A DNA stretch of 64,000 bases from Polyangium mundeleinium (GCF_028369105.1 NZ_JAQNDO010000001.1:8650501-8714500); one strand, 5' to 3'; positions 7,640 to 20,023 are shown, numbered from the stretch's first letter. Numbers and translations: made by a program. Notes: generated from the sequence alone by a model not told the origin.

Positions 7640-8327
7640 CGCATCCGGTGTAAGCGCAACGTTTCGCCACCGCATCGTGCTCGCACACTTCGGACACGCT
7701 GTGACATCGATGGCGAACACATGTCGCAAAAGCCACGCCCACGGCTTGCGTCGCGCCTTTCCTCCGGTGGCGTCGTCCCATCGAAAAGCTCACCGAATAG
7801 AGACAACTGCAATGGCGCTCGGGGTGGCGCGACCTTCGGCGCTGCCGATGACCGTGCCGACGAAACGACTTCTCTTCGCAATGCTGCATTCGGCGCGAGC
7901 ACGCCGTGAAACCGCACCCTATGAAAACGCGGCGGCGGCGCCATCGCGCATGCCCGAGCGAGAAAGTCGTAGGGATCCAGCACGACGCACCTCGTCCCGT
8001 CACGCCACACTTTTTGGAACTCGTACCGGACGTTCTCGCCGACAACCCCGAGACGCTCCGTCGCAATCGGCGGCCTCACCAGGTACCGGCACCCCCGCTC
8101 CACGCGTTTCCGATCCCGACCATCGATCGCCGCTCCCGCGTGGACGTTGAAACCCATACCCCATCCAGCACGAGCGTATGCGCATGCACGTTCAGCCGCA
8201 GCGCCGAGTCGAATCGCTGGATGACTGTCACGGCTCCGGGAAACGCATCTTCGACGCTCGAAAGGCCAAACATACGCCTCGCGCGCCATCGATACGATCT
8301 CAATAGCTCCTCCACGAACGCGCCCAT
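7520..8327 (-). pseudogene. Degenerate IS91-family (IS801/IS1294-like) transposase
   Basis: Three minus-strand frames together read as one IS91-type Y2 transposase. First comes EELLRSYRWRARRMFGL, VTVIQRFDSALRLNVHAHTL and VLDGVWV (from 8327). Then RPPIATERL, RYEFQKVWRDGT, VVLDPYDFLARACAMAPPPR and FHRVRFHGVLAPNAALR (about 7800-8070). Last is RHVFAIDVTACPKCASTMRW...IREGLARAGL to the stop at 7520. Frame changes between the blocks and loss of the N-terminal zinc finger and first catalytic region make it inactive. IS91 elements move by rolling-circle transposition. Confidence 0.75.
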
Positions 8328-8404
8328 GTTCTGCCTCCCTCGGAACGGTACACAAACAGATCCCTGTTGCCGCCTCCGCTCCCGCTTCCACCCTACGACG
8401 TCAC

Positions 8405-9030
8405 ATGTTCACCCTTGCCGGTAGCAGCAATGGGCGCGTAGGCTGTACGATCGTGACGAACACAGTCGCGTGCATACGATGCGGGGCGATCGTGCCGCAG
8501 AGCGAGACGGAGTTTACGAGCCGCGGCGACCTGGTCTGCGGGAAGTGCGCGATGTTCCTGGAGTGCACGCCCATGTCGAGCGGGCGCGGGCCGCTGCATA
8601 CGAGGAGGCCAGCAGGGAAAACAACGGGGACAAAGCCCGGGACGCGGACAACGTCGCCGCGCGGGACCATGCAACCTTCGCCGCCATCGAGGCGGCGGGA
8701 CCGGCTCGGGCGCCGGCGACCACGGTGTGCTTCCGTTGCGGGACGGCGGTCCCTACCGCGAGGATGACCTACGGGCTCAATGGGCAACTCATGTGTGTCG
8801 CATGCTCCGCCACCTACGACGATCGGGCAGAACGCCGGAAGATCGAGGGGAGCACGGCGGCGGGATTCTTGCTCGGTTTTTTCCTGTCAGTGTTCGGGCT
8901 GATGATCGTGAAATTCGTCCGAAAGAAGCCGGCCGAGCAAGATGGGGTCTGGATCGGGCTCATCGCGGGCTCGATCGTCATTTACATACCCCTGTTCTTT
9001 TTCTTGACGGCGAAGCTGGCGTTGAAGTGA
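8405..9030 (+). pseudogene. Double zinc-ribbon membrane protein, frameshifted
   Basis: Two frames together encode one sensible protein. From 8405 (or GTG about 8454) the first frame gives zinc ribbon 1 (CIRCGAIVPQ...LVCGKC). The frame that ends at 9030 gives HVERARAAAYEEAS, then zinc ribbon 2 (CFRCGTAVPT...LMCVAC) and two membrane segments near the C-terminus (GFLLGFFLSVFGLMIVKFV and WIGLIAGSIVIYIPLFFFL). The ribbons are clearly homologous duplicates, so the change of frame around 8548-8575 is a real indel or a sequencing error. The likely product is a small inner-membrane protein with an N-terminal cytoplasmic zinc-binding part. Function unknown. Confidence 0.6.
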
Positions 9031-9076
9031 CACGCCGCTCGAGAGCGCGTGAGCTTCCACGAGAAGCAGTACACAA

Positions 9077-9436
9077 ACCTCCTCTCGGAGGTCCCTCGAC
9101 CTCCGGCAGGAGGTCCCTCCACCTCCGACAAGCGTTCCTCCACCGTCCGTAGGCGCCCCTCCATCTCCGGCGGGAGGCCGACCATCTCCGCCAGGAGCTC
9201 GCCTGCCTCTCCCCAAACATCGCCCCCTTCCGCCACGAGGCCCCCCACCTCCGCCTGGGATGGCTCCAACCTCCGCCAGGAGGTGCCCCATCTCCCCCCG
9301 GAGCTCGTTCCTCTCCGACAGGACGTCCCCCGCCTCCGCCACGACGTCGCCCACCTCCGGCACGAGCTCCCGGATCCCCGGCAGGACCTCCCCCGCCTCC
9401 GCCAGGAGCTCACCCACCCCCGCCCGCAGGTCGCCG
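9077..9436. repeat. Tandem array of seventeen 21/22-bp units
   Basis: Seventeen head-to-tail units with approximate consensus ACCTCCGCCAGGAGCTCCCC plus one C; fourteen are 21 bp and three (units 1, 2 and 9) are 22 bp. The core CCTCC-n-GGAGG is an imperfect palindrome. Read on either strand the array gives heptads: minus strand GELLAEA, GEVLPGI, RELVPEV, GDVVAEA; plus strand LRQEVPH, LRHDVAH. The 22-bp units break any single frame. It fills the gap between two plus-strand genes. Confidence 0.85.
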
Positions 9437-9538
9437 CTCCCCCGCCTGTCCCGCCTCACCACCTTTTTGTAGCCAAGGTCCACCTACGCAAATGGTTCCG
9501 ACGTACGCATCCGGGACACACAAACCCAGGAGGAAATC

Positions 9539-10045
9539 ATGGCGCACGTACCCGCATCCCAATTTGCAGGGAAACTTCTCATCGATGCCACCACGGTGAA
9601 GGACATCCTCTTCGACCTGGCGCCGGGGGCCGGGCGAATGCTCAAGCGCGCGCAGGAGGGGCTCCCCGACGTCCTCACGGAGCTGCCCAGCGCCCTGCCG
9701 ACGTACGCCGCGACGCTCGGCGTCTCGGTCGAGATCTTCTTGCGCATTGCCACCTCCACCGCGAGCATCAAGCAGCTCGAGGAGCTGCTCGGGGATGCCC
9801 GCAAGCTGGTCGAGGTCCTCGAAGAGAGCATCGCTTATCACGAGGATCAGCGCGAAGCCGAGTTCTCGCAGCTCGCCGAGACCGTCAAGCGCACCGCGGC
9901 CCGGAAGGACCCCACCGTCGAGGCTGCATTCGAAAAACTGCTGAAATACGTCGCGCAGGTCGGCATCAAAGCCGCCGCAACCCGCCGCAAGAATGAGGAG
10001 GCGGCCCGCGCCGCGGCGGACAAGGCAAACGAGCCTTCGCTCTGA
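9539..10045 (+). CDS. Hypothetical alpha-helical protein (168 aa)
   Basis: The start is well fixed by an AGGAGG at 9528-9533, 5 bases before the ATG. The protein is predicted to be almost entirely helical. It has Lys/Arg/Glu/Ala-rich helices, a central Leu-rich segment (IKQLEELLGDARKLVEVLEESI) that could form a coiled coil, and a Lys/Arg/Ala-rich tail. There is no signal peptide, membrane segment or cysteine, so it is cytoplasmic. I do not recognise a family. It stands alone, between the 21-bp array and a strong convergent terminator. Confidence 0.75.
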   Translation: MAHVPASQFAGKLLIDATTVKDILFDLAPGAGRMLKRAQEGLPDVLTELPSALPTYAATLGVSVEIFLRIATSTASIKQLEELLGDARKLVEVLEESIAYHEDQREAEFSQLAETVKRTAARKDPTVEAAFEKLLKYVAQVGIKAAATRRKNEEAARAAADKANEPSL

Positions 10046-10053
10046 ATGCTCCA

Positions 10054-10077
10054 GGGGGCCCGACACGTCGGGCCCCC
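10054..10077. terminator. Hairpin terminator between convergent genes
   Basis: A perfect 11-bp stem GGGGGCCCGAC / GTCGGGCCCCC with a 2-nt AC loop, 8 bases after the stop at 10045 and 10 bases before the end of the helicase gene. The symmetry would let it work in both directions, although there is no long T-run. Confidence 0.75.
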
Positions 10078-10087
10078 GCTCCCCCCG

Positions 10088-13342
<3,255 letters not shown>

Positions 13343-13597
13343 GTTTGTCTTTCGGGAACCCCTTACGCCGCACTTAGCCGAGATCCACGGCTTCGTCAAG
13401 CCACGGGCGTTCGAAATGGTTTGGCGACCTGCAACCCCAGGTTTGGCCCCATGGAACCGGAGGCGGCGGAGGTTTTACCAGACGGACCGGTTGGGCCAGT
13501 CGTGGAGCGCGGCGAACGACGGCGACGTGGGCGTGCGGAGGCGCGACCCGAGCTTGTGAAAGGCTCGTTTCCCTGGTACGCACGAAAGCAGGTCCGG

Positions 13598-14806
13598 ATG
13601 AGCGACGATCGATACCACCGCCGCCTCTTCGTGTTCCTCGGCGTGGCGAGCTTCTTCGAGGGGTTCGACACGTTCGCCCTGACGCAGCTCCTGCCCGCGA
13701 TCCGCGCCGAAATGGGCCTGTCGCCGAGCGACGCGGGCTGGCTCGTCGGGGCCATCTGCGCCGGCTCGATCCTGTCCTACGGCCTCGTCCGGTACGCCGA
13801 CCGCGCCGGGCGGCGCGGCGTCCTCGCCATCACGATCCTCGGGTACGCCGTCTGCACCGCGCTCACCGCGCTCGCCCGCGGGCCGTTCACGTTCGGCGCC
13901 GCGCAGATCGCCGCGCGGTTTTTCCTCATCGCCGAGTGGGCCCTCTCCCTCGTCGTCGCCGCCGAGGAGTTCCCCGCCGATCGCCGCGGTCTTTACATCG
14001 GCGTCTTGAATGCGCTGACGGGCGTCGGCGCCATCGTCTGCGCGGGGATCACGCCCGCCGTGGTCCAATCGCCCCTCGGCTGGCGGGGCATCTACGTGCT
14101 CGGGACAGCGCCGCTCTTCCTGCTCGCCGTCGCCCGGCGATCCCTGCGCGAGACACGCCGCTTCACCGAGCAGGTCGAGGGCACGAAACTCGCGAAGAGG
14201 CCGTTCACGCAGATCCTGTCTCCGCCCCATCGAAACCGGATGCTCCTGCTCGCGGCCATCTGGATGCTCACCTACGCGTGCACCACGAACGCGATCATGT
14301 TCTGGAAGGAGCACGCGATGGGGGAACGTGGCTACACGGAGGGGCGCGTCGGGCTTTACATCTCCATCGCCGCCGTCGCCGGGCTGCCGCTCGCATTCAT
14401 CTCCGCGAAGCTGCTCGACACCCTCGGCCGGCGCGGGGCCGCCGTCCTCATTTACCTCTGGGTCGTGGCCGGCACGGCCGGTTGTTATCTCGCCGGCTCT
14501 TCTGCGCTCGTCCTGATCTCGCTCGTGTTCGCGATGGGCGGCATCACCGCGACGGGCTCCGTGCTCGCCGCCTACAACACGGAGCTCTTTCCCACGGAGC
14601 TGCGCAGCGACGCTTTCGGGTGGTCGAACCACCTCTTCGGCCGCACCGCGCAATGCGTCACCCCCGTCCTCGTCGGGTACGCCGCCGAATCTGTGGGATG
14701 GGCCAAGGCCGTGTCTTCCACCGTCGTCTTCCCGGTGCTCGCCATCGCCCTGATCCTGCTCACATTGCCGGAGACGCGCGGTCGCGAGCTGGAAGATATC
14801 GCCTGA
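13598..14806 (+). CDS. MFS transporter (12-TM permease)
   Basis: 402 residues from ATG 13598, chosen because the upstream in-frame residues are charged and unlike an MFS N-terminus. Twelve hydrophobic segments are predicted. The loop 2-3 signature has the DRAGRRG form (residues about 66-72), and an RAG/R-type repeat DTLGRRG appears in the second half. The segment FFEGFDTFALTQLLP at the start resembles aromatic-acid/sugar-type MFS symporters. It is divergent from the EndoQ-UvrD gene with a 255-bp gap. The substrate cannot be told. Confidence 0.85.
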   Translation: MSDDRYHRRLFVFLGVASFFEGFDTFALTQLLPAIRAEMGLSPSDAGWLVGAICAGSILSYGLVRYADRAGRRGVLAITILGYAVCTALTALARGPFTFGAAQIAARFFLIAEWALSLVVAAEEFPADRRGLYIGVLNALTGVGAIVCAGITPAVVQSPLGWRGIYVLGTAPLFLLAVARRSLRETRRFTEQVEGTKLAKRPFTQILSPPHRNRMLLLAAIWMLTYACTTNAIMFWKEHAMGERGYTEGRVGLYISIAAVAGLPLAFISAKLLDTLGRRGAAVLIYLWVVAGTAGCYLAGSSALVLISLVFAMGGITATGSVLAAYNTELFPTELRSDAFGWSNHLFGRTAQCVTPVLVGYAAESVGWAKAVSSTVVFPVLAIALILLTLPETRGRELEDIA

Positions 14807-14827
14807 ATCGCGTGCTATCGTGCACGC

Positions 14828-15724
14828 ATGGCCGACGCGCCCGATTCCCCCGTGGAGACGAGCCCCCCCGGGCGAGGTGAATTCAACGTCCATGCCTATG
14901 GTCCGGCCACGCGGGCGCTCGCCGTGGCGCTGCGCCTCGCCGCCCTCCTCAACGTCCTCTACGTCGCCGCGCACATCGCCACCGATATCGTGACCGGGTC
15001 GAGGACCGCGCCGCCGCTCGCCGTCGCGCTCGGCATCACCCTTTTCTCGGGCGGCCCCCTCCTCCTCGCGCTCCTGCTCGGCCGCAATCATCGCGGCAAC
15101 GTCGAGGTCGGGGACCACAGGCTCGCGCTCACGTTGCGCCGCGAGCGATTCGAGATTCCCTTCGATTCCATCCAGGCCATCTGTCCGTGGCGCGTGCCGC
15201 TGCCCGGCCCGGGTCTCCGGCTCGTCCTCGGCTCGAACCGCTCGTTCCGGTGCCGCCTCGTGCTCCGTGATCCCGCGCGCCTGCTCTCGGCCCTCGGCGA
15301 ACACCTCCCCGCGGCCCGCGCGGCGCTCGATCACCCCGCCATTGGTTTCGCCGAGGCGCGGCGCACGCACGGCCGGAGGAGCTGGCCCTATTTCGTGGTG
15401 AAATACGGGCTGATCCCGCTCAGCCTGGCGCTCATCCTTTTTCGCCTGCACCAGTACATCATGTATGGCGGGCCGTTCGGGCAATATCACCTCTTCGGCC
15501 TCGGCCCGTATCTCGGCGCCTTCCTCGTGCGATGGGTGGGCGTGCTCGGCGCGCTCGTCGTGTACGCGGGCCTCGTGCGTATCGTCGTGGAGGTGCTCGC
15601 GCTCGGCGTGACGTACCTGCTCCCGCGTCGCGCGATAGGCCTGCGCCGCGCCGCCGAGATCCTCGCGGACATCGCGTATTTCGTCCTGATCCCCGTGTAC
15701 GTCCTCGCGCACTTGCTCGCCTGA
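14828..15724 (+). CDS. Integral membrane protein with PH-like middle segment
   Basis: 298 residues with about two membrane segments near residues 30-85, a soluble middle (about 90-170: VEVGDHRLALTLRRERFEIPFDSIQAICPW) that looks like a bacterial PH-type beta domain, and two or three membrane segments in the C-terminal third. It starts 21 bases after the MFS stop, so it may share that transcript. No named family is certain. Confidence 0.72.
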   Translation: MADAPDSPVETSPPGRGEFNVHAYGPATRALAVALRLAALLNVLYVAAHIATDIVTGSRTAPPLAVALGITLFSGGPLLLALLLGRNHRGNVEVGDHRLALTLRRERFEIPFDSIQAICPWRVPLPGPGLRLVLGSNRSFRCRLVLRDPARLLSALGEHLPAARAALDHPAIGFAEARRTHGRRSWPYFVVKYGLIPLSLALILFRLHQYIMYGGPFGQYHLFGLGPYLGAFLVRWVGVLGALVVYAGLVRIVVEVLALGVTYLLPRRAIGLRRAAEILADIAYFVLIPVYVLAHLLA

Positions 15725-15755
15725 GCCGGCCATCCCTGATACCCTCGGGGGCTGT

Positions 15756-16145
15756 ATGGATGGAACGAGGGAAGGGCCGTACCGCGCAGCCTCGCCAGGG
15801 AGGCCACATGGGCCCGAGGCCGAGGCCGCGGCCGCGTCGGAGCTCGCGCGGCGGGCCATGCGCCTGAACAAGCTCGTCATCGTGCCCTGCATCTCCCTCG
15901 GGCTCGTGCTCGGCGTCGCGGGCTACTTCCTGCTGCGCCAGCTCCAGCTCGAGCTCATCGGGCGGCACGTCCCGTGGGTCACGGGCGTGCTCGGCGTCGC
16001 GGGGCCGCTGAGCGGGTCGTTTTACGTCGCCTCGCGCGTGTCGGCCTTCCTCATGGCGCGGCGGCGGGGCCCTTGGATCGAGGACGTCGCGGCGCGGTAC
16101 GGGGTTCCGGTCGAGGCGCTCGAGGATTACACGGCCTTGCTCTGA
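15756..16145 (+). CDS. Small membrane protein (129 aa), hypothetical
   Basis: The start is the ATG at 15756. A polar head of about 35 residues is followed by two hydrophobic segments (LVIVPCISLGLVLGVAGYFL and VTGVLGVAGPLSGSFYVASR) and a soluble tail ending DVAARYGVPVEALEDYTALL. It lies 31 bases after the preceding membrane-protein gene and overlaps the 3' end of the convergent lnt-like gene by 95 bases. No function is evident. Confidence 0.6.
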   Translation: MDGTREGPYRAASPGRPHGPEAEAAAASELARRAMRLNKLVIVPCISLGLVLGVAGYFLLRQLQLELIGRHVPWVTGVLGVAGPLSGSFYVASRVSAFLMARRRGPWIEDVAARYGVPVEALEDYTALL

Positions 16146-17784
16146 ACCACCACGCGTGTCCGAGGAAAAGCGCCGCGAGCGCGAGCAGCACGGGCGCGCG
16201 CAGGTGCCCGAACGCGACCATCGGCGTCACGATACGCGCGCCGCGCGGTACGTCGGCGGAAAGCGTGTCTTCCTCGTCGAAGCGCGTCCGCGCGAGGATG
16301 TCTCCGTCGGGCGAAACGATCGCCGAAATGCCGGAGTTCGTGGCGCGGACCTGCGGCAGGCGCGTCTCGATGCTGCGGAACGCGGCGGAGACGAGGTGCA
16401 GCCTGGGGGCGCGCCCGTCCGGGAACCACGAGTCATTGGAAAGCGTGACGATGAGATCCGCGCCTTTCGCGGCGGCCTCGGCGACGAACCCGGGGAAAAG
16501 GACGTCGTAACAGATGAGCGGCAGCGCGGTGATGGCTTCGTGCCCGGACGACCCCACCCGCACGACCTCCGGGCCCGGCCCCCGTTTCCAGTGCCCCGCC
16601 CAGGGCATCATGCTGCGCAGCGAGGGTGAATCGAGCACCGGCGGGACCCACTCGGTGAACGGAAACAGCATGCGCTTGCGATACGAAGCGCGCTGCACCT
16701 TGCCGTTCGCGTCGTTCGTCAGAAAAAACGCCGCATTGAACTCGTCGTCCCCTTCGCTCTCGTACGATCCGAAGACCAGCGGCACGCCCGTCTTCGCCAC
16801 GTACGCGCCGATTTCCTCGTCGAAGGCCGCGCCCGCCTCGCTCTTCGGCGCGCCGAACGTCGTCGGATAGACGGTCTCGGGCCAGACGAGGAGGTCGAGT
16901 CGTTTCTGGGTGCGAATCGTGTCGGAGAGCTTGACGTGCGCGTCGAGGATCGTGCGGACCGTCTCGAAAGCGCCCTTCTCGGCGCGAAGTTTGTCGTAGC
17001 TCGTGATGTTCGCCTGGACAATCCCGACCGTGATCGCAGGCTTTTCGTTCGCATCCGCGAGCGCCGCGCGCCGGGCGTGGCCATACCCCGCGCCGGCAAG
17101 GACGGCGAGGATCCCGAGCGCCGCGGGCACAGCCGGATGGTCGAATCCGCGCGCCTTGGGCGCACGCGCGAGGCGCACGATCGAGCGCGCGAGGCCCTCG
17201 TTCACGAGGAGCAGGAGGAACGAGAGCCCGTGCGCGCCGACGATCTCGGCCCCCTGGCGCAAGGATGCGGCCGGGTGGAGGCCGAGCCCCACGGTATCGA
17301 AAAAGAGCTTGGGAAAGACGAGCTCGACGCCGACGTACGCGGCGGCGGCCGCGAGGGCGGCCCGGAGCGCGGGGTGCGGCCGATCGGCGCGGCGCACGGC
17401 GAGGCGCACGAGGGCAAACACCACGAATTGGGGTTCGAGCACGGGCGCGAGGAGCAAAAAGAGAGGCCAGACGAGGCTCGGCGAGGTCCCCGCGTACGAG
17501 GCCGCGGTTTCGGGGAACCAGGGAAACACGAGCGCCACGGAAAACACGCTCATCACAAGGCCGGCGAAGAGGGCGTCGCGAAAACGCTCGGCGCGCTCGA
17601 GCGTGAGGAGCCAGGGCACGAACGTGACGAGACACGCGAGGTACGACGCGCCCGCCGTGCGGCTACAAACGCCGAGCAGATACGCCGAGGCGAACGCGCC
17701 GAGCGTGAGGACGAGGAGCCGATCCCGGAGGCGCTTCGAGGTCCAGAACCGGCGCAGGCGCTTCGGGAGGGAGCGCGCGCTCAT
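16051..17784 (-). CDS. lnt: Apolipoprotein N-acyltransferase-like membrane enzyme
   Basis: 577 residues. The N-terminal half has about seven to eight membrane segments. The C-terminal half is a nitrilase-superfamily domain with the catalytic triad placed as in Lnt: Glu303 (WPE), Lys370 (YRKRMLFPF) and Cys425 (LICYDVLFPG), followed by NDSWFPDGRAPRLHL. Lnt transfers a third acyl chain onto the N-terminal cysteine of lipoproteins at the periplasmic face of the inner membrane. The last ~30 residues are Arg/Pro-rich and overlap a convergent gene. The start overlaps the upstream gene's stop (ATGA). It may be one of several Lnt paralogues. Confidence 0.88.
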   Translation of the reverse strand: MSARSLPKRLRRFWTSKRLRDRLLVLTLGAFASAYLLGVCSRTAGASYLACLVTFVPWLLTLERAERFRDALFAGLVMSVFSVALVFPWFPETAASYAGTSPSLVWPLFLLLAPVLEPQFVVFALVRLAVRRADRPHPALRAALAAAAAYVGVELVFPKLFFDTVGLGLHPAASLRQGAEIVGAHGLSFLLLLVNEGLARSIVRLARAPKARGFDHPAVPAALGILAVLAGAGYGHARRAALADANEKPAITVGIVQANITSYDKLRAEKGAFETVRTILDAHVKLSDTIRTQKRLDLLVWPETVYPTTFGAPKSEAGAAFDEEIGAYVAKTGVPLVFGSYESEGDDEFNAAFFLTNDANGKVQRASYRKRMLFPFTEWVPPVLDSPSLRSMMPWAGHWKRGPGPEVVRVGSSGHEAITALPLICYDVLFPGFVAEAAAKGADLIVTLSNDSWFPDGRAPRLHLVSAAFRSIETRLPQVRATNSGISAIVSPDGDILARTRFDEEDTLSADVPRGARIVTPMVAFGHLRAPVLLALAALFLGHAWWFRARPCNPRAPRPEPRTAPRRPRSKGPAAAP

Positions 17785-18590
17785 GGCTCTTCGTCCGCGG
17801 GTTTCTCTTCCTCGACGCCGGTTTGTCCGGGGTCGGCATTCGAGGCGGGGCCCTGTTCGTCGCGGTCCGCGTAGGCGTCCGCCGGGACCTCCAGGGTGGC
17901 GAGGGGCAAACCTTCCGGGGCCATGTTCGGCGGGACGACACGATCAGGCGGAATGGGGAGCCCCTTGCCGCTCGCGTCGACGAGCTCGTAATCGGGGTGG
18001 TAGAGCAAGATGGCTTCGAGCATCTGGCCCTTGTCGGTCGCCTGGTAATGCCGCACGTAGCCGGGCGGCAACGGGAAATCGTCGGGGACGACGAGGCCCT
18101 GCTTGATCCGTTTTGTCCCGGGCGCGGGGAACGCGTGAATGCCCGTCTTGCCTTTCGCAGCGGCCCCCGCAGGCGCGGCGCCTTCCTCCGCGCCCTCGGC
18201 CGGGTCGTCGGAAGCGGAAGGCTCGTCCGGGAAATCCTCGCCTTCCGGATCCGGATCGTCGGCGCCCATCGCGCGGGCCTTCGGCGCGAGGTCCGCGGCG
18301 GGGGCGGACCGCGCGGCCAAGCGGAGCGTCGGCGCGCCCTGGGGTCGTGCAGGCGCGCGGGCCTCCGTGGTTTGTCCAGGTTTCGCTGTCGCGCCCGAAG
18401 CCACCTCCGCGGGCGTCTCCCTGGTCCATTTCCACGACAGAAATACGAGGATCCCTGCCGCGACGAGGCCAAAGGCGATCGGCCCGAGGGGAAGACCTCC
18501 CCGCCGGAGCTCGACGTGGACGACGCCGTCCCGGTCGACGGACCGGCGGACGGCTCCACGCGAGCGCTCGGCGGGGCGGTGTTTCGTCAT
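17781..18590 (-). CDS. Membrane-anchored hypothetical protein (269 aa)
   Basis: A basic N-terminus, one membrane segment (about 33-52, LGPIAFGLVAAGILVFLSW), a long Ala/Pro/Glu-rich low-complexity linker and a small ordered C-terminal part (about 175-235) with LPPGYVRHYQATDKGQMLEAILLYHPDYEL. This suggests an inner-membrane anchor with a periplasmic domain. It is co-transcribed with lnt (4-base overlap) and begins 7 bases after the SGNH hydrolase stop. No family recognised. Confidence 0.72.
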   Translation of the reverse strand: MTKHRPAERSRGAVRRSVDRDGVVHVELRRGGLPLGPIAFGLVAAGILVFLSWKWTRETPAEVASGATAKPGQTTEARAPARPQGAPTLRLAARSAPAADLAPKARAMGADDPDPEGEDFPDEPSASDDPAEGAEEGAAPAGAAAKGKTGIHAFPAPGTKRIKQGLVVPDDFPLPPGYVRHYQATDKGQMLEAILLYHPDYELVDASGKGLPIPPDRVVPPNMAPEGLPLATLEVPADAYADRDEQGPASNADPGQTGVEEEKPADEEP

Positions 18591-18597
18591 GGATCGA

Positions 18598-19704
18598 TCA
18601 GGGGGCGAGCGGATTGAAGAGCGCGTGCGCCCAGCCCGCGCGCTCGTGGCCGAACCGGTTCCAGACCGGGTTCTTTCCGCCCACGATCTGCGCGCCCGAG
18701 TACTCCGGCGCGCCCGAGCCGGAGCCCGTGCCGCCGAGGAGGCCCACGTAAATGGTGGCGCCCGAGTACGTGGGGTGCGTGTTGTCGGAGAGGATGTAGT
18801 CGAAGCTCGTGCCCGCGCTCTCGTAATGGCTGTTCGCGTCCCGGATCGTGCCGCGCAGCGTGCTCGTGATACGTTTCACATACGCTTCCTCGGTTTCGCC
18901 CGGGATGTAGCGGAGCCCGTCGACGTCGATCTTCCCGTCGCCGTTGGAATCGTAGTCGGCGCCCATGTACTCCGCGAACGCGTCGACGCACTCGAAGCCG
19001 TACTGCGCCGCGAACTTGCATGCGCGGTAATTGCTGCGCGCCAGGCGCGGGAACATGGCGTCTTGCTTGTTGATCTTCTGTCCCGTCGACGCCTCCGTGC
19101 AGCTCGACATGCCGTTGTCGGCGTCGTAGCCGGGATAGTAGAGGTTCATGATCATCTTCTTCTTCGTCGCGGCGTTCGCGTTCGCGTTGATGAACTGCAT
19201 CGCGAGCTCCTGGTACTTGGTACAGTTCGCGAGCGCCGTGTCGAGGACGCCGTAGCTACACGTGCCGCTCTGGTCGGCGAAGCTGTCGCGCGCCTGCAAG
19301 AAGTCGTTGCCGCACATCTCGAACGTGACGACGCGGGTGTTCGCCGCCTGCATGTGCGACTTCTCGTTGACGATCTTGTTGTTGTAGATGTCGTCGGCCT
19401 TCGCGCCCGACTTCGTGCGGCGGATGACCTCGATGTCGCTGTTCCAGCTATTCGAGAGATATTCACCCTGCACCCAGGTGGCGGCGCGCTTGTCGACGTT
19501 CGAAAGGCTTCCGTTGTAGCCGGCGAAGATGGAGTCGCCGTAGGCGACGACGCGATATTTTGCCGTCGTACCCGCGCGGTCGATCGTCCACGAGCTGTTC
19601 TGCGTCAATGTATTGGCCAACGCTTCGCGGCCAGCCAGCAAGATCCCGAGCGAAAGAACGGCCTGGCCGAGGCGAACGGCCGCGGAATTGCACAGGGTGC
19701 GCAT
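18598..19704 (-). CDS. Secreted SGNH/GDSL-type hydrolase
   Basis: 368 residues from ATG 19704, selected because AGGAGAGG lies just upstream and a signal peptide follows (cleavage near ALA-NT, residue 30). Block I is VVAYGDSIFAGY (GDS nucleophile). Block III is FEMCGNDFLQA (Asn). Block V is DNTHPTYSG (Asp...His). An EF-hand-like DYDSNGDGKIDVDG calcium loop lies about two thirds along. Such enzymes are lipases, esterases or acetyl-glycan esterases; the substrate is unknown. It heads an operon with the membrane-anchored protein and lnt. Confidence 0.85.
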   Translation of the reverse strand: MRTLCNSAAVRLGQAVLSLGILLAGREALANTLTQNSSWTIDRAGTTAKYRVVAYGDSIFAGYNGSLSNVDKRAATWVQGEYLSNSWNSDIEVIRRTKSGAKADDIYNNKIVNEKSHMQAANTRVVTFEMCGNDFLQARDSFADQSGTCSYGVLDTALANCTKYQELAMQFINANANAATKKKMIMNLYYPGYDADNGMSSCTEASTGQKINKQDAMFPRLARSNYRACKFAAQYGFECVDAFAEYMGADYDSNGDGKIDVDGLRYIPGETEEAYVKRITSTLRGTIRDANSHYESAGTSFDYILSDNTHPTYSGATIYVGLLGGTGSGSGAPEYSGAQIVGGKNPVWNRFGHERAGWAHALFNPLAP

Positions 19705-20023
19705 GACATTCCTCTCCTTGTTGTTCGTCGGCGTGTCGCCGACGAGCCTTCCCGGTGCGCCGCAGGCGGAACTTGCCGCCAGAGGTGAGGCGACCCTCGA
19801 AAAGGAGGCGAGCCCGCGCAAAACACGCGCAGGCGTCACCCAACGATTCACGCATGAATCGAACAAGAAAGCCGAGGAGCGCCGGCGCGTGGACACGGGA
19901 AACCACGGGCCGGCGTTCATTGAAGAACGAAAAGCCGGGATTGTCAACGCTCGAAATGCAATTGATTGCGTGAGGTTGCCATGGGCTCGCGCGACCACTG
20001 CGTAGCTCCCGACGCATTGCGAA
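19705..20023. other. Divergent promoter region
   Basis: 319 bases between the SGNH hydrolase start and the DUF4230 gene. The right half contains the most AT-rich part (around 19935-19980, with a CAATTG box). No palindrome strong enough to call an operator is visible, and the frames on both strands look non-coding. Confidence 0.4.

Noticed and set aside
9060-9440. CRISPR array
   Set aside because: The 21-bp units are directly contiguous with no spacers and no cas genes nearby.
8887-9483. Long minus-strand frame over the 21-bp array as a coiled-coil protein gene
   Set aside because: Heptads change frame inside the array, the last third is antisense to a membrane-protein gene, and the plus strand gives equally regular heptads; recorded as a repeat instead.
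13475-15892. 805-codon minus-strand open frame
   Set aside because: Antisense to the MFS and membrane-protein genes, Glu/Arg/Gly low-complexity, no recognisable domain.
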